This document shows, in pieces, positions 9,349 through 21,348 of a DNA stretch of 64,000 nucleotides (position 1 is its first letter; the number at the start of each line of letters is the position of its first letter). The stretch is taken from positions 434,001 through 498,000 of the forward strand of contig NOUX01000001.1 of NCBI GenBank assembly GCA_002245855.1, in the 5' to 3' direction. This stretch comes from Sphingobacterium cellulitidis (GTDB lineage Bacteria; Bacteroidota; Bacteroidia; Sphingobacteriales; Sphingobacteriaceae). The translations under genes and the position numbers were made by a program. The notes beneath the pieces are model-generated. The model saw only the letters and a list, made by a program, of their open reading frames with translations. It made no database searches and had not been told where the DNA came from.

Positions 9349-9381
9349 AAAAAAGCCCAGCTACTCGTGCTGGGCTTTTTT
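9349..9381 (-). terminator. Rho-independent terminator after rpoC
   Basis: A strong GC stem GCCCAGC/GCTGGGC is flanked by A6 and T6, with a 7-nt loop. It lies 38 bases past the rpoC stop and ends the rplK-rpoC series; its symmetry would also let it stop plus-strand transcription. Confidence 0.92.
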
Positions 9382-9418
9382 ATATCTCAAGGAATTTACA
9401 TTCCTAATAAATCTCAGA

Positions 9419-12400
9419 TTAATCTTCTTCTTTCGAAGCTAATAACTGATCGTATTCTTCACGAGAACCAACGATGATGTTACTGTACTGACGTAAACCT
9501 GTACCTGAAGGGATTAAGTGTCCAACAATTACGTTTTCTTTCAATCCTAATAAGTTATCACGTTTACCTGCGATAGCAGCTTCGTTCAATACTTTCGTAG
9601 TTTCCTGGAAGGATGCAGCCGAAATAAATGATTTCGTACCTAAGGAAGCTCTTGTAATACCTTGTAACAATGGACTTGAAGTCGCAGGAATTGCATCACG
9701 CACTTCCACTAATTTCATGTCTTGACGTTTCAAGCTAGAGTTTTCTTCACGTAATTTACGAAGATTTACGATCTGGCCTGGACGCAATGATTTAGAATCA
9801 CCCGCATCTACAACCACTTTCTTGTCGTAAAGTGAATCGTTTTCTTCCATGAAGTCCCATTTGTTTACAGCTTCTTTCTCTAAGAAACGAGTATCTCCTG
9901 GATCTTCGATATTCACTTTTTGCATCATTTGGTGAACGATTGTTTCAAAGTGTTTATCGTTGATTTTTACCCCTTGTAGACGGTAAACCTCTTGAATACC
10001 ATTTACAATGTACTCTTGAACCGCTGATGGGCCTTTGATTGATAAAATATCACCTGGAGAAATCTGACCATCTGAAAGTGGCATACCCGCTTTGATAAAG
10101 TCATTATCCTGTACCAAGATGTGTTTCGAAAGTGGTACTAAGTATTTCTTCACTTGTCCATCACGAGACTCGATCGAAATTTCACGGTTACCACGTTTAA
10201 CACCACCTAAGGTTACAACACCATCGATTTCAGTTACAACTGCTGGGTTTGAAGGATTACGAGCCTCGAACAACTCAGTTACACGAGGAAGACCACCCGT
10301 AATATCTCGGGTCTTACCTGTAGAACGAGGGATCTTAACTAAAATCGCACCTTCTTTTACTTTTTGTCCATCAGATACTGAAACGTGTGCTCCTACTGGA
10401 ATGTTATATGAACGAATGATTTCGCCTTTGTTATCCAATACTTTGATCGTCGGGTTCTTCGTCTTATCACGAGTCTCGATGATAACTTTCTCTTTGTGTC
10501 CAGTTTGCTCATCAGATTCCTCGCGGAAAGTAATACCTTCGATAATCGCATCAAATTCTACCTTACCTGCAAATTCAGAGATAATTACAGCGTTGTATGG
10601 ATCCCAGTCAACTAACTTAGTTCCTTTATCAACTTTCTCACCTTCTGAAACATATAGGTTAGATCCGTAAGGAATGATTTGTTGGTAAAGAACTTTTCTG
10701 TCTTCATTTACCACTTTAATCTCTCCTGAACGACCCAATACTACTTGGTAAGGACCAAATTCACCTTCTTTTTCTACAGTACGAACATTCTCAAATTCGA
10801 TTTTACCATCGTATTTAGAGATGATCGATGATTCTGCAGCAATGTTCGAAGCCGTACCACCGACGTGGAACGTACGAAGTGTTAACTGCGTACCTGGCTC
10901 ACCGATTGACTGTGCAGCAATTACACCTACAGCCTCACCTAATTGAACACGTTTTCCTGACGCTAAGTTACGTCCATAACAACATGCACAAACTCCGCGC
11001 TTAGACTCACAAGTCAATACTGAACGGATTTCAACCCCTTCAATACCTGCATTCTCGATAGCCTCAGCAACTTCTTCAGTGATATCTTCGTTCGCAGCAA
11101 CGATCAATTCTTCTGTCTCAGGATGAACAACATCGTTCAATGGAGTACGTCCTAAAATACGGTCGTACAATGGTTCAACGATATCATCATTATCCTTAAG
11201 CGCAGTGGTATAGATACCGCGTAAACCGTTACAATCTTGCTCAACAACAATCATATCCTGAGCAACATCATGTAAACGACGAGTTAAGTAACCCGCATCG
11301 GCTGTTTTCAAAGCTGTATCGGCAAGACCTTTACGAGCACCGTGGGTAGAGATAAAGTACTCCAATACTGACAAACCTTCTTTGAAGTTTGAAAGAATCG
11401 GGTTTTCGATAATCTCACCACCTGAAGTACCAGATTTCTGAGGTTTCGCCATCAAACCACGCATACCGCATAACTGACGGATCTGCTCTTTCGAACCACG
11501 AGCTCCTGAATCCAACATCATATATACAGAGTTGAATCCTTGGTTGTCATTCGAAAGGATATCCATAACGTGTGCTGTCAACTTGTTGTTGATACGCGTC
11601 CAGATATCGATGATTTGGTTATAACGTTCGTTGTTCGTAATGAAACCCATGTTATAGTTGTTCATTACTTCTTCAACTTCGTTTGTAGCTTGAGTGATCA
11701 AATCAGCTTTCGCAGCAGGAATGTTCAAATCTTGTAGGTTGAACGATAGACCTCCTTTGAATGCCGTTTGGAATCCTAATTCTTTCATGTCATCCAAGAA
11801 TTTCGCTGCACGAGCCATACCCGTGTTCTTCACGATTTCTCCAATAACATTACGAAGGGATTTTTTAGTCAATAACTCATTGATGTATCCTACCTCTTCT
11901 GGAACGATTTGGTTGAAGATCACACGACCAACAGTCGTTTCAATGATTTGATCCTTGAATTCTCCTTCTTTAGTCTTAACGCGAGCTTTAACTTTAATGA
12001 ATGAGTGAAGATCAACTTTCGCTTCGTTCAAGGCAATGATTACCTCTTCAGCTGAATAGAAAGTACTTCCTTCACCTTTCATCACAAGCTTGTCATCAGT
12101 CTTACGGCCTTTAGTAATATAGTAAAGACCCAATACCATATCTTGTGATGGTACTGTAACTGGTGAACCGTTTGCAGGGTTAAGAATGTTGTGTGCTGCC
12201 AACATCAAGATTTGGGCTTCCAAAATTGCAGCATTACCTAATGGTAAGTGAACTGCCATCTGGTCACCGTCGAAATCGGCGTTGAACGCTGTACACACTA
12301 ATGGGTGTAATTGAATCGCTTTACCTTCAACTAATGTTGGTTGGAAAGCCTGAATACCCAAACGGTGAAGCGTAGGCGCACGGTTTAGTAATACTGGGTG

Positions 12401-13696
12401 TCCTTTTAATACATTCTCAAGAATATCCCATACTACTGGATCTTTGCGATCTACAATTTTCTTCGCTGACTTAACGGTCTTTACGATTCCTCTTTCAATC
12501 ATCTTACGGATGATAAACGGTTTGTAAAGCTCCGCAGCCATATCTTTAGGAAGACCACACTCGTGTAATTTCAAGTGAGGACCAACGACGATTACCGAAC
12601 GAGCAGAGTAGTCAACACGCTTACCTAATAAGTTCTGACGGAAACGACCTTGCTTACCTTTAAGGATATCCGATAAAGATTTTAAAGCACGGTTACCTTC
12701 AGTTTTAACAGCATTCACCTTACGTGAGTTATCAAATAACGAGTCTACTGCTTCTTGAAGCATACGTTTCTCGTTACGTAAGATTACCTCTGGAGCTTTG
12801 ATCTCGATCAAACGCTTCAAACGGTTGTTACGGATAATAACACGACGGTATAAGTCATTTAAATCTGAAGTCGCAAAACGACCACCATCCAAAGGAACTA
12901 AAGGACGTAACTCTGGTGGAATAATAGGAACGATCTTAACAATCATCCATTCAGGACGGTTCTCAATATGATCATTTGCACCACGGAAAGCCTCTACAAC
13001 GTGAAGACGTTTCAATGCCTCGTTTTTACGTTGTTGTGAAGTTTCATTCGCAGCTTGGTGACGAAGATCGTATGATAACTGGTCTAAGTCTAGACGTTTC
13101 AACAAATCTTCCAATGCCTCTGCACCCATCTTAGCGATGAATTTCTGAGGATCATTGTCATCCAAGTATTGGTTTTCCTTAGGAAGAGTATCCAAGATAT
13201 CTAGATATTCCTCTTCTGTCAAGAAATCCATATATGAAATACCATCTTCTTCTTTGATACCTGCTTGAATAACCACGTATCTTTCGTAGTAGATGATCAT
13301 ATCCAACTTCTTCGTTGGAAGTCCTAATAAGTAACCAATTTTGTTTGGTAGAGAACGGAAGTACCAAATGTGTGCTACTGGAACCACCAAGTTAATGTGT
13401 CCCATACGCTCACGACGTACTTTCTTCTCTGTAACTTCAACACCACAACGGTCACAAACGATTCCCTTATAACGGATACGCTTGTACTTACCACAGTGAC
13501 ATTCGTAGTCTTTTACTGGACCGAAAATACGCTCACAGAATAGACCATCACGCTCTGGTTTATAAGTCCGGTAGTTGATAGTTTCTGGTTTAGTAACTTC
13601 ACCACTTGAACGCTCCAAAATAGTCTCTGGAGATGCTAAGCTGATCGTAATCGATGTAAAGTTACTTTTGATTTTGTTATCTTTTTTGTAAGACAT
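9419..13696 (-). CDS. rpoC: RNA polymerase beta' subunit
   Basis: A 1425-aa largest catalytic subunit of RNA polymerase. The N-terminal zinc ribbon is CHCGKY...CDRCG (about residues 66-84). The catalytic magnesium loop NADFDGD lies near residue 470, the bridge-helix/trigger-loop region is mid-protein, and the second zinc site [13 protein letters not shown] lies near residue 900. The C-terminal [13 protein letters not shown] follows family pattern. Length is in the usual Bacteroidota range. It is downstream of rpoB with a 73-base gap holding a stable hairpin, and is followed by the terminator at 9349-9381. Confidence 0.99.
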   Translation of the reverse strand: MSYKKDNKIKSNFTSITISLASPETILERSSGEVTKPETINYRTYKPERDGLFCERIFGPVKDYECHCGKYKRIRYKGIVCDRCGVEVTEKKVRRERMGHINLVVPVAHIWYFRSLPNKIGYLLGLPTKKLDMIIYYERYVVIQAGIKEEDGISYMDFLTEEEYLDILDTLPKENQYLDDNDPQKFIAKMGAEALEDLLKRLDLDQLSYDLRHQAANETSQQRKNEALKRLHVVEAFRGANDHIENRPEWMIVKIVPIIPPELRPLVPLDGGRFATSDLNDLYRRVIIRNNRLKRLIEIKAPEVILRNEKRMLQEAVDSLFDNSRKVNAVKTEGNRALKSLSDILKGKQGRFRQNLLGKRVDYSARSVIVVGPHLKLHECGLPKDMAAELYKPFIIRKMIERGIVKTVKSAKKIVDRKDPVVWDILENVLKGHPVLLNRAPTLHRLGIQAFQPTLVEGKAIQLHPLVCTAFNADFDGDQMAVHLPLGNAAILEAQILMLAAHNILNPANGSPVTVPSQDMVLGLYYITKGRKTDDKLVMKGEGSTFYSAEEVIIALNEAKVDLHSFIKVKARVKTKEGEFKDQIIETTVGRVIFNQIVPEEVGYINELLTKKSLRNVIGEIVKNTGMARAAKFLDDMKELGFQTAFKGGLSFNLQDLNIPAAKADLITQATNEVEEVMNNYNMGFITNNERYNQIIDIWTRINNKLTAHVMDILSNDNQGFNSVYMMLDSGARGSKEQIRQLCGMRGLMAKPQKSGTSGGEIIENPILSNFKEGLSVLEYFISTHGARKGLADTALKTADAGYLTRRLHDVAQDMIVVEQDCNGLRGIYTTALKDNDDIVEPLYDRILGRTPLNDVVHPETEELIVAANEDITEEVAEAIENAGIEGVEIRSVLTCESKRGVCACCYGRNLASGKRVQLGEAVGVIAAQSIGEPGTQLTLRTFHVGGTASNIAAESSIISKYDGKIEFENVRTVEKEGEFGPYQVVLGRSGEIKVVNEDRKVLYQQIIPYGSNLYVSEGEKVDKGTKLVDWDPYNAVIISEFAGKVEFDAIIEGITFREESDEQTGHKEKVIIETRDKTKNPTIKVLDNKGEIIRSYNIPVGAHVSVSDGQKVKEGAILVKIPRSTGKTRDITGGLPRVTELFEARNPSNPAVVTEIDGVVTLGGVKRGNREISIESRDGQVKKYLVPLSKHILVQDNDFIKAGMPLSDGQISPGDILSIKGPSAVQEYIVNGIQEVYRLQGVKINDKHFETIVHQMMQKVNIEDPGDTRFLEKEAVNKWDFMEENDSLYDKKVVVDAGDSKSLRPGQIVNLRKLREENSSLKRQDMKLVEVRDAIPATSSPLLQGITRASLGTKSFISAASFQETTKVLNEAAIAGKRDNLLGLKENVIVGHLIPSGTGLRQYSNIIVGSREEYDQLLASKEED

Positions 13697-13726
13697 ACTT
13701 AGTAAAAAGTTAAAGCTGTATGTGAA

Positions 13727-13757
13727 AGCTTAAGAAGGTTATGCACCTTCTTAAGCT
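13727..13757 (-). promoter_or_regulatory. Intercistronic hairpin rpoB-rpoC
   Basis: A perfect 13-bp stem (AGCTTAAGAAGGT with its complement) around the 5-nt loop lies between the rpoB stop and the rpoC start. No T-run follows on the minus strand, so an RNA-processing or stability element is more likely than a terminator. Confidence 0.6.
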
Positions 13758-13769
13758 CTATTTGCTTGA

Positions 13770-16700
13770 TTAATCCAATGTGATATCTAAACCTAATCCG
13801 CGTAGCTCATGTACCAATACGTTAAACGATTCTGGTACTGATGGCGTTGGTAAGTTATTGCCTTTTACGATTGCCTCGTAAGTTTTAGCACGACCTACAA
13901 CATCATCCGATTTTACAGTTAAGATCTCTTGTAGGATATTGGAAGCACCGAATGCCTCTAATGCCCAAACCTCCATCTCACCGAAACGCTGACCACCGAA
14001 TTGTGCCTTACCACCTAATGGTTGTTGTGTAATTAACGAGTATGGTCCAATTGAACGTGCGTGCATCTTATCATCAACCATGTGTCCTAATTTCAACATG
14101 TAGATTACTCCAACTGTTGTAGGTTGGTCAAAACGATCACCCGTTAATCCATTGTATAGGTATGTACGACCTGACTTAGGTAAGCCTGCTTTCTCAACCC
14201 ACTCTTCTACCTGGTCCATTTCTGCACCATCAAAGATTGGAGTGGCGAATTTAACACCTAATTTTTGTCCTGCCCAACCTAATACAGTTTCATAAATCTG
14301 TCCAAGGTTCATACGCGATGGTACCCCTAGTGGGTTCAACACGATATCAACTGGAGTTCCGTCTTCTAAGAATGGCATGTCCTCATCACGTACAATACGT
14401 GCAACAATACCCTTATTACCGTGACGTCCCGCCATCTTATCTCCTACTTTCAGCTTACGTTTTTTAGCAACATATACTTTTGCCATCTGAACGATTCCTG
14501 AAGGAAGCTCATCACCAACAGAGATTGCAAATTTCTCGCGCTTGAATGCACCTAACTCCTCATTAACTTTAATGTTGTAGTTGTGCAATGCAAGTTTGAT
14601 CATATCATTCTTGTCATCATCTGTAGTCCAGCCTGTAGGATTTACGTTGTTATAGTCAAGATCAGTAAGAATCTTTTGAGTAAATTTAGCACCCTTAGCT
14701 ACCAATAACTCTTTGTAAACATTGTAAATACCTTGTGAAGTTTTACCATTTACGATCGTGAATAATTTTTCAACTAAACGATCTTTAAGAATCTTGATAT
14801 TTCTGTCGTGAGCTACTTCTAATTTCTCTAAAGCTTTGCGTTCAACTTCTTTAGACATTTTCTTCGCACGAGAGAATAACTTCGTATCGATAACCACACC
14901 TTTGATAGATGGTGGAGTTTTCAAGGAAGCATCCTTCACGTCACCCGCTTTGTCACCAAAGATTGCACGTAATAACTTCTCTTCTGGTGAAGGATCTGAC
15001 TCTCCTTTTGGTGTAATCTTACCAATTAGGATGTCACCTTCACCAACCTCAGCACCAACACGGATAATACCGTTTTCATCAAGGTCTTTCGTAGCTTCTT
15101 CTGAAACGTTAGGAATATCTGCAGTCAATTCTTCCTCACCACGTTTTGTATCACGAACCTCTAGTTCGAATTCCTCAATATGTAATGAAGTGAATAAATC
15201 CTGTGATACAACACGCTCTGAAATTACGATCGCATCCTCAAAGTTGTATCCTTGCCAAGGCATGAACGCTACTTTCAAGTTTCTACCTAATGCTAATTCA
15301 CCATCTTCAGTTGCATAGCCCTCACATAATACTTGTCCTTTTTCAACACGTTGTCCTTTCGTTACGATTGGCTTCAAGTTGATACAAGTATTCTGGTTGG
15401 TTTTCTTGAATTTCGTTAATCTATAAGCTTTCACATCGTCGTCGAATGATACTAAACGATCATTGTCGTTTCTATCGTAACGGATGTGAATTTCTTGTGC
15501 ATCTACATATTCTACTGTACCATTTCCTTCAGCATTGATCAATGTACGTGAATCTTTCGCTACACGAGCTTCTAATCCTGTACCTACAACCGGTGCTTGC
15601 GGACGCAACAATGGAACTGCCTGACGCTGCATGTTCGAACCCATCAATGCACGGTTGGCATCATCATGCTCCAAGAATGGAATCAATGAAGCCGCAATTG
15701 ATGTAATCTGGTTCGGAGAAACGTCCATATAGTCTAATTTCTCAGGCTCAATAATCGGGAAGTCACCCTCATATCTCGCTTTTACTTTCGCATCTAAGAA
15801 ATTACCTTTATCATCATATAATGCATTTGCTTGCGCAATTGTCTTATCATCCTCGTCCTCTGCTGATAAATAAACAACTGGTTTATCAACTACAACCTTA
15901 CCATCTGAAACGATACGGTATGGAGTTTCAATAAATCCTAAGTTATTGATCTTCGCATGAACGGATAATGATGAAATCAAACCAATGTTTGGACCCTCTG
16001 GAGTTTCAATAGTACACAAACGACCGTAGTGCGTATAGTGAACGTCACGTACCTCGAAACCAGCACGCTCTCTTGAAAGACCACCTGGACCTAATGCTGA
16101 TAAACGACGCTTGTGCGTAATCTCAGCCAATGGGTTGGTTTGATCCATAAATTGTGATAACTGATTCGTTCCGAAGAATGAATTGATTACTGATGATAAT
16201 GTACGAGCATTAATCAAATCAGTAGGTGTAAACACCTCGTTATCACGAATATTCATACGCTCACGGATAGTACGAGCCATACGAGCTAGACCTACTCCGA
16301 ATTGAGCATATAATTGCTCACCTACCGTACGAACGCGACGGTTAGATAAGTGGTCGATATCATCCACCTCAGCTTTTGAATTGATCAAGTTGATCAAATA
16401 CTTCACGATAGCGATAATATCTTCACGAGTTAATACTTTCGTGTCAGAAGGAGTATCAAGTTTCAATTTACGGTTGATACGGTATCTACCCACATCTCCT
16501 AAATCGTAACGTTTATCCGAGAAGAATAAACGGTCAATGATACCACGTGCAGTTTCCTCATCAGGTGGTTCTGCGTTACGTAATTGACGATAGATATGTT
16601 CTACCGCTTCTTTCTCTGAGTTCGAAGTATCTTTTTGTAAAGTGTTATATATAATTGAATAGTCCGCATTGTTCGATTCATCTTCTTTTGTCAAGATGAT

Positions 16701-17579
16701 GGATTTAACACCTGCTTCGATGATCAAGTCAATGTGGTCTTCTTCTAATACGGTTTCACGTTCAAGGATGATCTCGTTACGGTCGATAGATACTACTTCA
16801 CCTGTATCCTCGTCTACGAAATCCTCTGTCCATTTGTTCAATACCCTAGCCGCTAAACGACGACCAACGTATTTCTTCAATCCAGATTTACTAACTTTTA
16901 CTTCATCTGCAAGGTCGAAAAGTTCTAAGATTTCCTTATCCGAATCGAAACCGATTGCACGTAACAAGGTAGTAACTGGGAATTTTTTCTTACGATCGAT
17001 ATAAGCATACATCACGTTATTCACGTCTGTAGCAAATTCAATCCAAGAACCTTTAAAAGGAATAACCCTAGCAGAATAAAGTTTAGTACCATTGGTATGT
17101 CTACTTTGACCAAAGAACACACCAGGGGAACGGTGTAATTGAGAAACAATAACACGTTCAGCTCCATTGATCACGAATGTACCTTTTGGAGTCATGTACG
17201 GAATAGTTCCTAAATACACGTCTTGTACAATGGTTTCGAAATCTTCGTGTTCCTCATCATTACAAGACAACTTCAATTTAGCCTTTAAAGGTACGCTATA
17301 AGTCAATCCACGTTCAATACACTCTTGAATATCATAACGCGGTGGATCAATGAAATAATCCAAAAACTCTAGCACAAAGATGTTTCTTGAATCAGAAATA
17401 GGGAAGTTTTCTGCGAAAACCTTGTAAAGCCCTTCCTGATGGCGGTTGTCAGAAGTAGTTTCTAATTGAAAAAACTCCTTGAAAGACTCTAATTGCACGT
17501 CCAAGAAATCCGGATAATCAATTACCTTCTTACTTGTCGCAAAATTTACTCTTTCTTTTTGAATATTATTGTTTGCCAA
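13770..17579 (-). CDS. rpoB: RNA polymerase beta subunit
   Basis: A 1269-aa second-largest subunit. The rifampicin region [20 protein letters not shown], followed by [20 protein letters not shown], lies near residues 470-510 and shows wild-type-like residues at the classical resistance positions (Q, D, H, R, S and L by alignment with E. coli). Further landmarks are the [11 protein letters not shown] motif, the catalytic-region [25 protein letters not shown] and the C-terminal clamp [17 protein letters not shown]. It is preceded by a 163-base gap with a hairpin after rplL, the place where transcription attenuation occurs in other bacteria. Confidence 0.99.
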   Translation of the reverse strand: MANNNIQKERVNFATSKKVIDYPDFLDVQLESFKEFFQLETTSDNRHQEGLYKVFAENFPISDSRNIFVLEFLDYFIDPPRYDIQECIERGLTYSVPLKAKLKLSCNDEEHEDFETIVQDVYLGTIPYMTPKGTFVINGAERVIVSQLHRSPGVFFGQSRHTNGTKLYSARVIPFKGSWIEFATDVNNVMYAYIDRKKKFPVTTLLRAIGFDSDKEILELFDLADEVKVSKSGLKKYVGRRLAARVLNKWTEDFVDEDTGEVVSIDRNEIILERETVLEEDHIDLIIEAGVKSIILTKEDESNNADYSIIYNTLQKDTSNSEKEAVEHIYRQLRNAEPPDEETARGIIDRLFFSDKRYDLGDVGRYRINRKLKLDTPSDTKVLTREDIIAIVKYLINLINSKAEVDDIDHLSNRRVRTVGEQLYAQFGVGLARMARTIRERMNIRDNEVFTPTDLINARTLSSVINSFFGTNQLSQFMDQTNPLAEITHKRRLSALGPGGLSRERAGFEVRDVHYTHYGRLCTIETPEGPNIGLISSLSVHAKINNLGFIETPYRIVSDGKVVVDKPVVYLSAEDEDDKTIAQANALYDDKGNFLDAKVKARYEGDFPIIEPEKLDYMDVSPNQITSIAASLIPFLEHDDANRALMGSNMQRQAVPLLRPQAPVVGTGLEARVAKDSRTLINAEGNGTVEYVDAQEIHIRYDRNDNDRLVSFDDDVKAYRLTKFKKTNQNTCINLKPIVTKGQRVEKGQVLCEGYATEDGELALGRNLKVAFMPWQGYNFEDAIVISERVVSQDLFTSLHIEEFELEVRDTKRGEEELTADIPNVSEEATKDLDENGIIRVGAEVGEGDILIGKITPKGESDPSPEEKLLRAIFGDKAGDVKDASLKTPPSIKGVVIDTKLFSRAKKMSKEVERKALEKLEVAHDRNIKILKDRLVEKLFTIVNGKTSQGIYNVYKELLVAKGAKFTQKILTDLDYNNVNPTGWTTDDDKNDMIKLALHNYNIKVNEELGAFKREKFAISVGDELPSGIVQMAKVYVAKKRKLKVGDKMAGRHGNKGIVARIVRDEDMPFLEDGTPVDIVLNPLGVPSRMNLGQIYETVLGWAGQKLGVKFATPIFDGAEMDQVEEWVEKAGLPKSGRTYLYNGLTGDRFDQPTTVGVIYMLKLGHMVDDKMHARSIGPYSLITQQPLGGKAQFGGQRFGEMEVWALEAFGASNILQEILTVKSDDVVGRAKTYEAIVKGNNLPTPSVPESFNVLVHELRGLGLDITLD

Positions 17580-17686
17580 GGGAATAAGAATTTAGTTTTA
17601 AAAAACTGAGCTAACATCTGCTGATTTAGCCTTCCGATCAAGCATCAGCAGCAGCTTGATCCATACAAATATTTATAAACAGGAAT

Positions 17687-17717
17687 AGACTCTGATAGAT
17701 TTGGACTATCAGAGTCT
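17687..17717 (-). promoter_or_regulatory. Intercistronic hairpin rplL-rpoB (attenuator or processing site)
   Basis: A perfect 12-bp stem (AGACTCTGATAG with its complement) around a 7-nt loop lies 25 bases past the rplL stop. On the minus strand no T-run follows, so partial termination or RNase processing is more likely than full termination. Confidence 0.6.
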
Positions 17718-17741
17718 AAGTTTTTGGTGCTTTATGCGAGA

Positions 17742-18122
17742 TTACTTAATCTCAACAACAGCTCCAGCTTCTTCTAATTGTTTTTTCAAAGCTTCAGCTT
17801 CGTCTTTAGAAACACCAGTTTTTAATTCTTTAGGTGCACCGTCAACTAAGTCTTTTGCTTCTTTCAAACCTAAACCAGCTAAATCTTTAACTAATTTTAC
17901 GACAGCTAATTTCTGACCACCAGCTTCTTTCAAGATAACATCGAAAGATGTTTTCTCTTCAGCAGCAGCAGCACCATCACCAGCACCTGGAGCAGCAGCA
18001 ACAGCTACAGCAGCAGCAGCAGGCTCAATACCGTATTCGTCTTTTAAGATATCAGCTAATTCTTTAACTTCTTTTACTGTTAAGTTAACTAACTGTTCAG
18101 CAAGTTGTTTTAAATCTGCCAT
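17742..18122 (-). CDS. rplL: 50S ribosomal protein L7/L12
   Basis: A 126-aa stalk protein that recruits translation factors to the ribosome. It has the N-terminal dimerisation helices ([23 protein letters not shown]), an alanine-rich flexible hinge near residues 33-55, and the C-terminal factor-binding domain [23 protein letters not shown]...[23 protein letters not shown]. It is directly downstream of rplJ in the usual order. Confidence 0.99.
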   Translation of the reverse strand: MADLKQLAEQLVNLTVKEVKELADILKDEYGIEPAAAAVAVAAAPGAGDGAAAAEEKTSFDVILKEAGGQKLAVVKLVKDLAGLGLKEAKDLVDGAPKELKTGVSKDEAEALKKQLEEAGAVVEIK

Positions 18123-18201
18123 TTTATTTTGAATTTTTGAATGTTCTTTTAAAAAAATTGTTAATTAAAATTTAACGAACGTTTGTTAATGTGAGGGTTC
18201 G

Positions 18202-18720
18202 TTAGCCTCTTTCTTCTAAAGCTTTTACTAAGCCTGAAATTGTATTTCCGCCTGATTGAAGTGCAGAAATAACATTCTTCGCAGGAGATTGAAGTAAAGC
18301 AATAACGTCTGCAATAAGTTCTTCCTTAGATTTAAGAGTTACTAATGCATCAAGTTGGTTGTCACCTACGAAAGCAGTCTCTTGAATGTATGCTGCTTTC
18401 AATACTGGTTTTTCACCTTCTTTACGTAATTGTTTGATCAATTTCGCGGGAGCATTTCCTGTTTCGGAAAACATTAATGTAGACGCTCCTTTTAATACGC
18501 CAAAGATCTCTTCTGAATCTACGCCAGCCTCTAACAACGCTTTCTTAATTAAAGTGTTTTTCACAACTTTAATCTCGATTCCCTGCTCGAAACATTTACG
18601 ACGAATATTATTCACCTTCTCTACTGTCAGATTAGCAGTATCAGTAATGTAAAAATTACCGTAAGATTTAATCTGTTCTGCTAAAGCTTCAACAATTTCA
18701 TGTTTAAGTTCTTTTCTCAT
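18202..18720 (-). CDS. rplJ: 50S ribosomal protein L10
   Basis: A 172-aa protein that anchors the L7/L12 stalk to 23S rRNA. Family segments visible are KHEIVEALAEQI at the start, FYITDTANLTVEKVNNIRRK, IKVVKNTLIKKAL and the C-terminal helix SALQSGGNTISGLVKALEE that binds L7/L12 dimers. Only two bases separate it from rplA, so the two are coupled. Confidence 0.98.
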   Translation of the reverse strand: MRKELKHEIVEALAEQIKSYGNFYITDTANLTVEKVNNIRRKCFEQGIEIKVVKNTLIKKALLEAGVDSEEIFGVLKGASTLMFSETGNAPAKLIKQLRKEGEKPVLKAAYIQETAFVGDNQLDALVTLKSKEELIADVIALLQSPAKNVISALQSGGNTISGLVKALEERG

Positions 18721-18722
18721 GA

Positions 18723-19421
18723 TTAAATTCCTGCTACTGATTTAGTTTCAATATGAATACTAGGACTCATAGTTGAAGAAATGTGAATACTCTTGAAGTA
18801 CGTTCCTTTTGCTGCAGATGGTTTCAAACGTGAAATTGTTTGTAACACTTCTAATGCGTTATCATAGATTTTATCTGCGTCGAAAGACACTTTACCAACT
18901 GAAGTGTGGATGATACCTGTTTTGTCAACTTTGAAGTCGATCTTACCAGCTTTTACCTCAGTAACAGCTTTGCCTACTTCCGTAGTTACTGTTCCTGTTT
19001 TAGGGTTAGGCATTAAGTTTCTTGGACCTAAAATACGACCCAATTTACCTACTTTCGCCATAACACTAGGCATTGTGATGATAATGTCAACGTCAGTCCA
19101 ACCACCTTCGATTTTGCTGATATAGTCATCAAGACCTACGTAGTCTGCTCCTGCCGCCTTAGCTTCTTCCTCCTTGTCAGGAGTACACAAAACTAATACA
19201 CGTACCGTCTTACCAGTACCGTGTGGCAATGTTGCAATACCACGAACCATTTGATTTGCTTTACGAGGATCTACGCCCAAACGAACGTCGATATCCACAG
19301 AAGCATCAAATTTGGTGTTGGTGATCTCTTTAACTAAAGCTGACGCTTCCTTTAAAGAGTATGCCTTACCAGCTTCAATTTTGGATAGTGCCGCTTTTTG
19401 ATTTTTTGTTAATCTAGCCAC
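18723..19421 (-). CDS. rplA: 50S ribosomal protein L1
   Basis: A 232-aa L1-stalk protein of standard length. Typical segments are [59 protein letters not shown] and the C-terminal [19 protein letters not shown]. It lies between rplK and rplJ. In many bacteria L1 also represses its own message by binding the leader; such a site was not sought in detail here. Confidence 0.99.
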   Translation of the reverse strand: MARLTKNQKAALSKIEAGKAYSLKEASALVKEITNTKFDASVDIDVRLGVDPRKANQMVRGIATLPHGTGKTVRVLVLCTPDKEEEAKAAGADYVGLDDYISKIEGGWTDVDIIITMPSVMAKVGKLGRILGPRNLMPNPKTGTVTTEVGKAVTEVKAGKIDFKVDKTGIIHTSVGKVSFDADKIYDNALEVLQTISRLKPSAAKGTYFKSIHISSTMSPSIHIETKSVAGI

Positions 19422-19443
19422 TGTCTTAAACTGATTTCGTTAA

Positions 19444-19887
19444 TTAATTTTTCCAAGGAGCATCACCAGATACAGTGATACCCATACTACGCGCTGTACC
19501 AGCAACCATTCTCATAGCTGATTCTACAGTAAATGCATTCAAATCTGGCATCTTATCTTCCGCAATCGTTTTTACTTGATCCCATGTAATGGAAGCAACT
19601 TTCTTACGGTTAGGCTCTCCCGATCCGCTCTTAAGCTTAGCCGCATCCTTTAATTGAACAGCTACCGGTGGAGTTTTAATGATAAAATCAAAAGATTTGT
19701 CGGCATATACAGTGATCACAACAGGTAATACTTGACCTGGTTTGTCTTGCGTACGAGCGTTAAATTGCTTACAGAAATCCATAATGTTCACACCTTTAGC
19801 ACCTAATGCAGGTCCTACCGGTGGAGATGGATTCGCAGCTCCGCCCTTCACTTGTAATTTTACTAACGCACTGACTTCTTTTGCCAT
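19444..19887 (-). CDS. rplK: 50S ribosomal protein L11
   Basis: A 147-aa protein of the GTPase-associated centre. Family motifs are [35 protein letters not shown] at the N-terminus and [43 protein letters not shown] at the C-terminus. It is the first gene of the rplK-rplA-rplJ-rplL-rpoB-rpoC series, with its own promoter box about 108 bases upstream. Confidence 0.99.
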   Translation of the reverse strand: MAKEVSALVKLQVKGGAANPSPPVGPALGAKGVNIMDFCKQFNARTQDKPGQVLPVVITVYADKSFDFIIKTPPVAVQLKDAAKLKSGSGEPNRKKVASITWDQVKTIAEDKMPDLNAFTVESAMRMVAGTARSMGITVSGDAPWKN

Positions 19888-19994
19888 TTTTTCTGTGATT
19901 TAATTTGTTAAATGTTTGTTAGTAAGTTGGAAGCAATAACGTAACATTTAATTTTCGATAGCCACAAAACATAGTTTTGCAACCAAACGAGGTG

Positions 19995-20002
19995 CAAAGA
20001 TA
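19995..20002 (-). promoter_or_regulatory. Bacteroidota-type promoter box for rplK operon
   Basis: The minus strand reads TATCTTTG, matching TAnnTTTG, about 108 bases upstream of rplK. A T-rich run about 20 bases further upstream may be a weak -33 element. It fits the fact that nusG has its own terminator and three unrelated genes intervene. Confidence 0.6.
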
Positions 20003-20040
20003 ACTAAATATCTGATAATAAAAAAGTATTTTTTATTTTT

Positions 20041-21264
20041 TTATTTACCTAGTAATAAGCGAACTTGGTCCCCCCAAGCCCCTATCATTAAGTCCGGAAT
20101 CTTATCCCCATTCACATCCCCTACATCAATCCCCCAAGACCGCTCTACCGTAACCTTCGGAATAACCTCCTCCGTCGCAAAACTGAATTTCCCAGAACCA
20201 TCATTCCGCAAAGCCTGAACCTGCATCGCCTCAAATGGCGGAATCTTTAATGCACTTAAAATTATATCCAGATCCCCGTCCCGATCAAAATCAATCACAT
20301 TACACGCGTAAGTCGAAAATGAATAGGCCGGAATACGGGAGTCCGTCTCGTCTACAAATTTCCCATCCCCTTTGTTCATAAATAATCTCCCGGTAGGGTT
20401 CCGCTCCTTCTGTCCCCCATTACTCGTCAGGTTCGCAAAAAAGATATCCTCTTTGCCATCTCCATCCGCATCAAATACAATCACCTCTCGACTATGCAAG
20501 GGCTCCGAAGTCTGTAATGCACCTTCCTTCTCCGTAAAATTTCCCTTTCCATCATTGAAGTATAAGCGACTTGGTGGTGTTTCAGTTCCTAAGACCATAT
20601 CCAGATCCCCATCTCCATCGGCATCAAATAATTTCACCGACTGAACTTCATCATGATTGTCCGGAACACTACCTTCTGGCGAATTCTTTAAATACCCAGG
20701 TTTATCCGGATCATTCAACCAAACAAAGGTGCGAGCTCCCTCTCCTGTATTCCCAATGACAATATCGGGAAGACCATCCCCATTCACATCGCCTATATCT
20801 AAACCATTCCCTTCGCTCTTTCCGAGTAAGCGGTCCGATACATTTCGAAATGTACCATCTCCGTTGCCCAGGTAATATTCATGGGTCTTATTATCTTCAG
20901 CAACAAATACCACATCCGCAAAGCCGTCATTATCCATGTCTGCAACCCGAACATGTTCGGTGTCATTGTTTTCATTGGCAAAAACATCCTTCTTCCAGCT
21001 GTAATTCCCATTCCCATCATTGATATATAACCTGTTGGGCTGATTTTCTAAAGCAAGGACAATATCCAAAGAACCATCTCCATTGACATCAACCAATGCC
21101 ACATCCAAGGCATGTGTTTTTGGATCTAGGGGCAAACTACTCTCTGTAATATCTGAAAAATAAGCTGTCTCATTATCTTGAGCAAATGCGATATGACCAA
21201 TGTTCAGGAGACAAAATATCCCTACATAGCCCAAATAATTGGGTTTTATTCTTGTAAGTTCCAT
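20041..21264 (-). CDS. Secreted FG-GAP/VCBS repeat protein (seven-bladed propeller)
   Basis: A 407-aa protein with an N-terminal signal-like segment (YLGYVGIFCLLNIGHIAFAQ). It carries seven calcium-loop repeats of the DxDxDGxxD type: DVNGDGSLD, DMDNDGFAD, DVNGDGLPD, DADGDGDLD, DADGDGKED, DFDRDGDLD and DVNGDKIPD. Seven repeats spread evenly over the chain predict an integrin-alpha-like beta-propeller. Such domains usually mediate adhesion or scaffold carbohydrate-active proteins; no catalytic domain is visible. It lies 84 bases downstream of the GH18 gene on the same strand, so both may act on the same extracellular glycan. It is part of the block inserted between nusG and rplK. Confidence 0.85.
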   Translation of the reverse strand: MELTRIKPNYLGYVGIFCLLNIGHIAFAQDNETAYFSDITESSLPLDPKTHALDVALVDVNGDGSLDIVLALENQPNRLYINDGNGNYSWKKDVFANENNDTEHVRVADMDNDGFADVVFVAEDNKTHEYYLGNGDGTFRNVSDRLLGKSEGNGLDIGDVNGDGLPDIVIGNTGEGARTFVWLNDPDKPGYLKNSPEGSVPDNHDEVQSVKLFDADGDGDLDMVLGTETPPSRLYFNDGKGNFTEKEGALQTSEPLHSREVIVFDADGDGKEDIFFANLTSNGGQKERNPTGRLFMNKGDGKFVDETDSRIPAYSFSTYACNVIDFDRDGDLDIILSALKIPPFEAMQVQALRNDGSGKFSFATEEVIPKVTVERSWGIDVGDVNGDKIPDLMIGAWGDQVRLLLGK

Positions 21265-21348
21265 AAGCTTGAATTTTTAGTTTAAACAGAAAAGGAATTC
21301 ACTATTCCCTAAATATCAACAATTTAAATGACATTTTGTTTATCTTTC

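Noticed and set aside
10092..10670. 192-aa ORF antisense to rpoC
   Set aside because: It lies fully inside rpoC in another frame and shows no recognisable features; a shadow of the conserved gene.
14836..15318. 160-aa ORF antisense to rpoB
   Set aside because: Serine-rich translation typical of reverse-strand shadows; rpoB is certain here.
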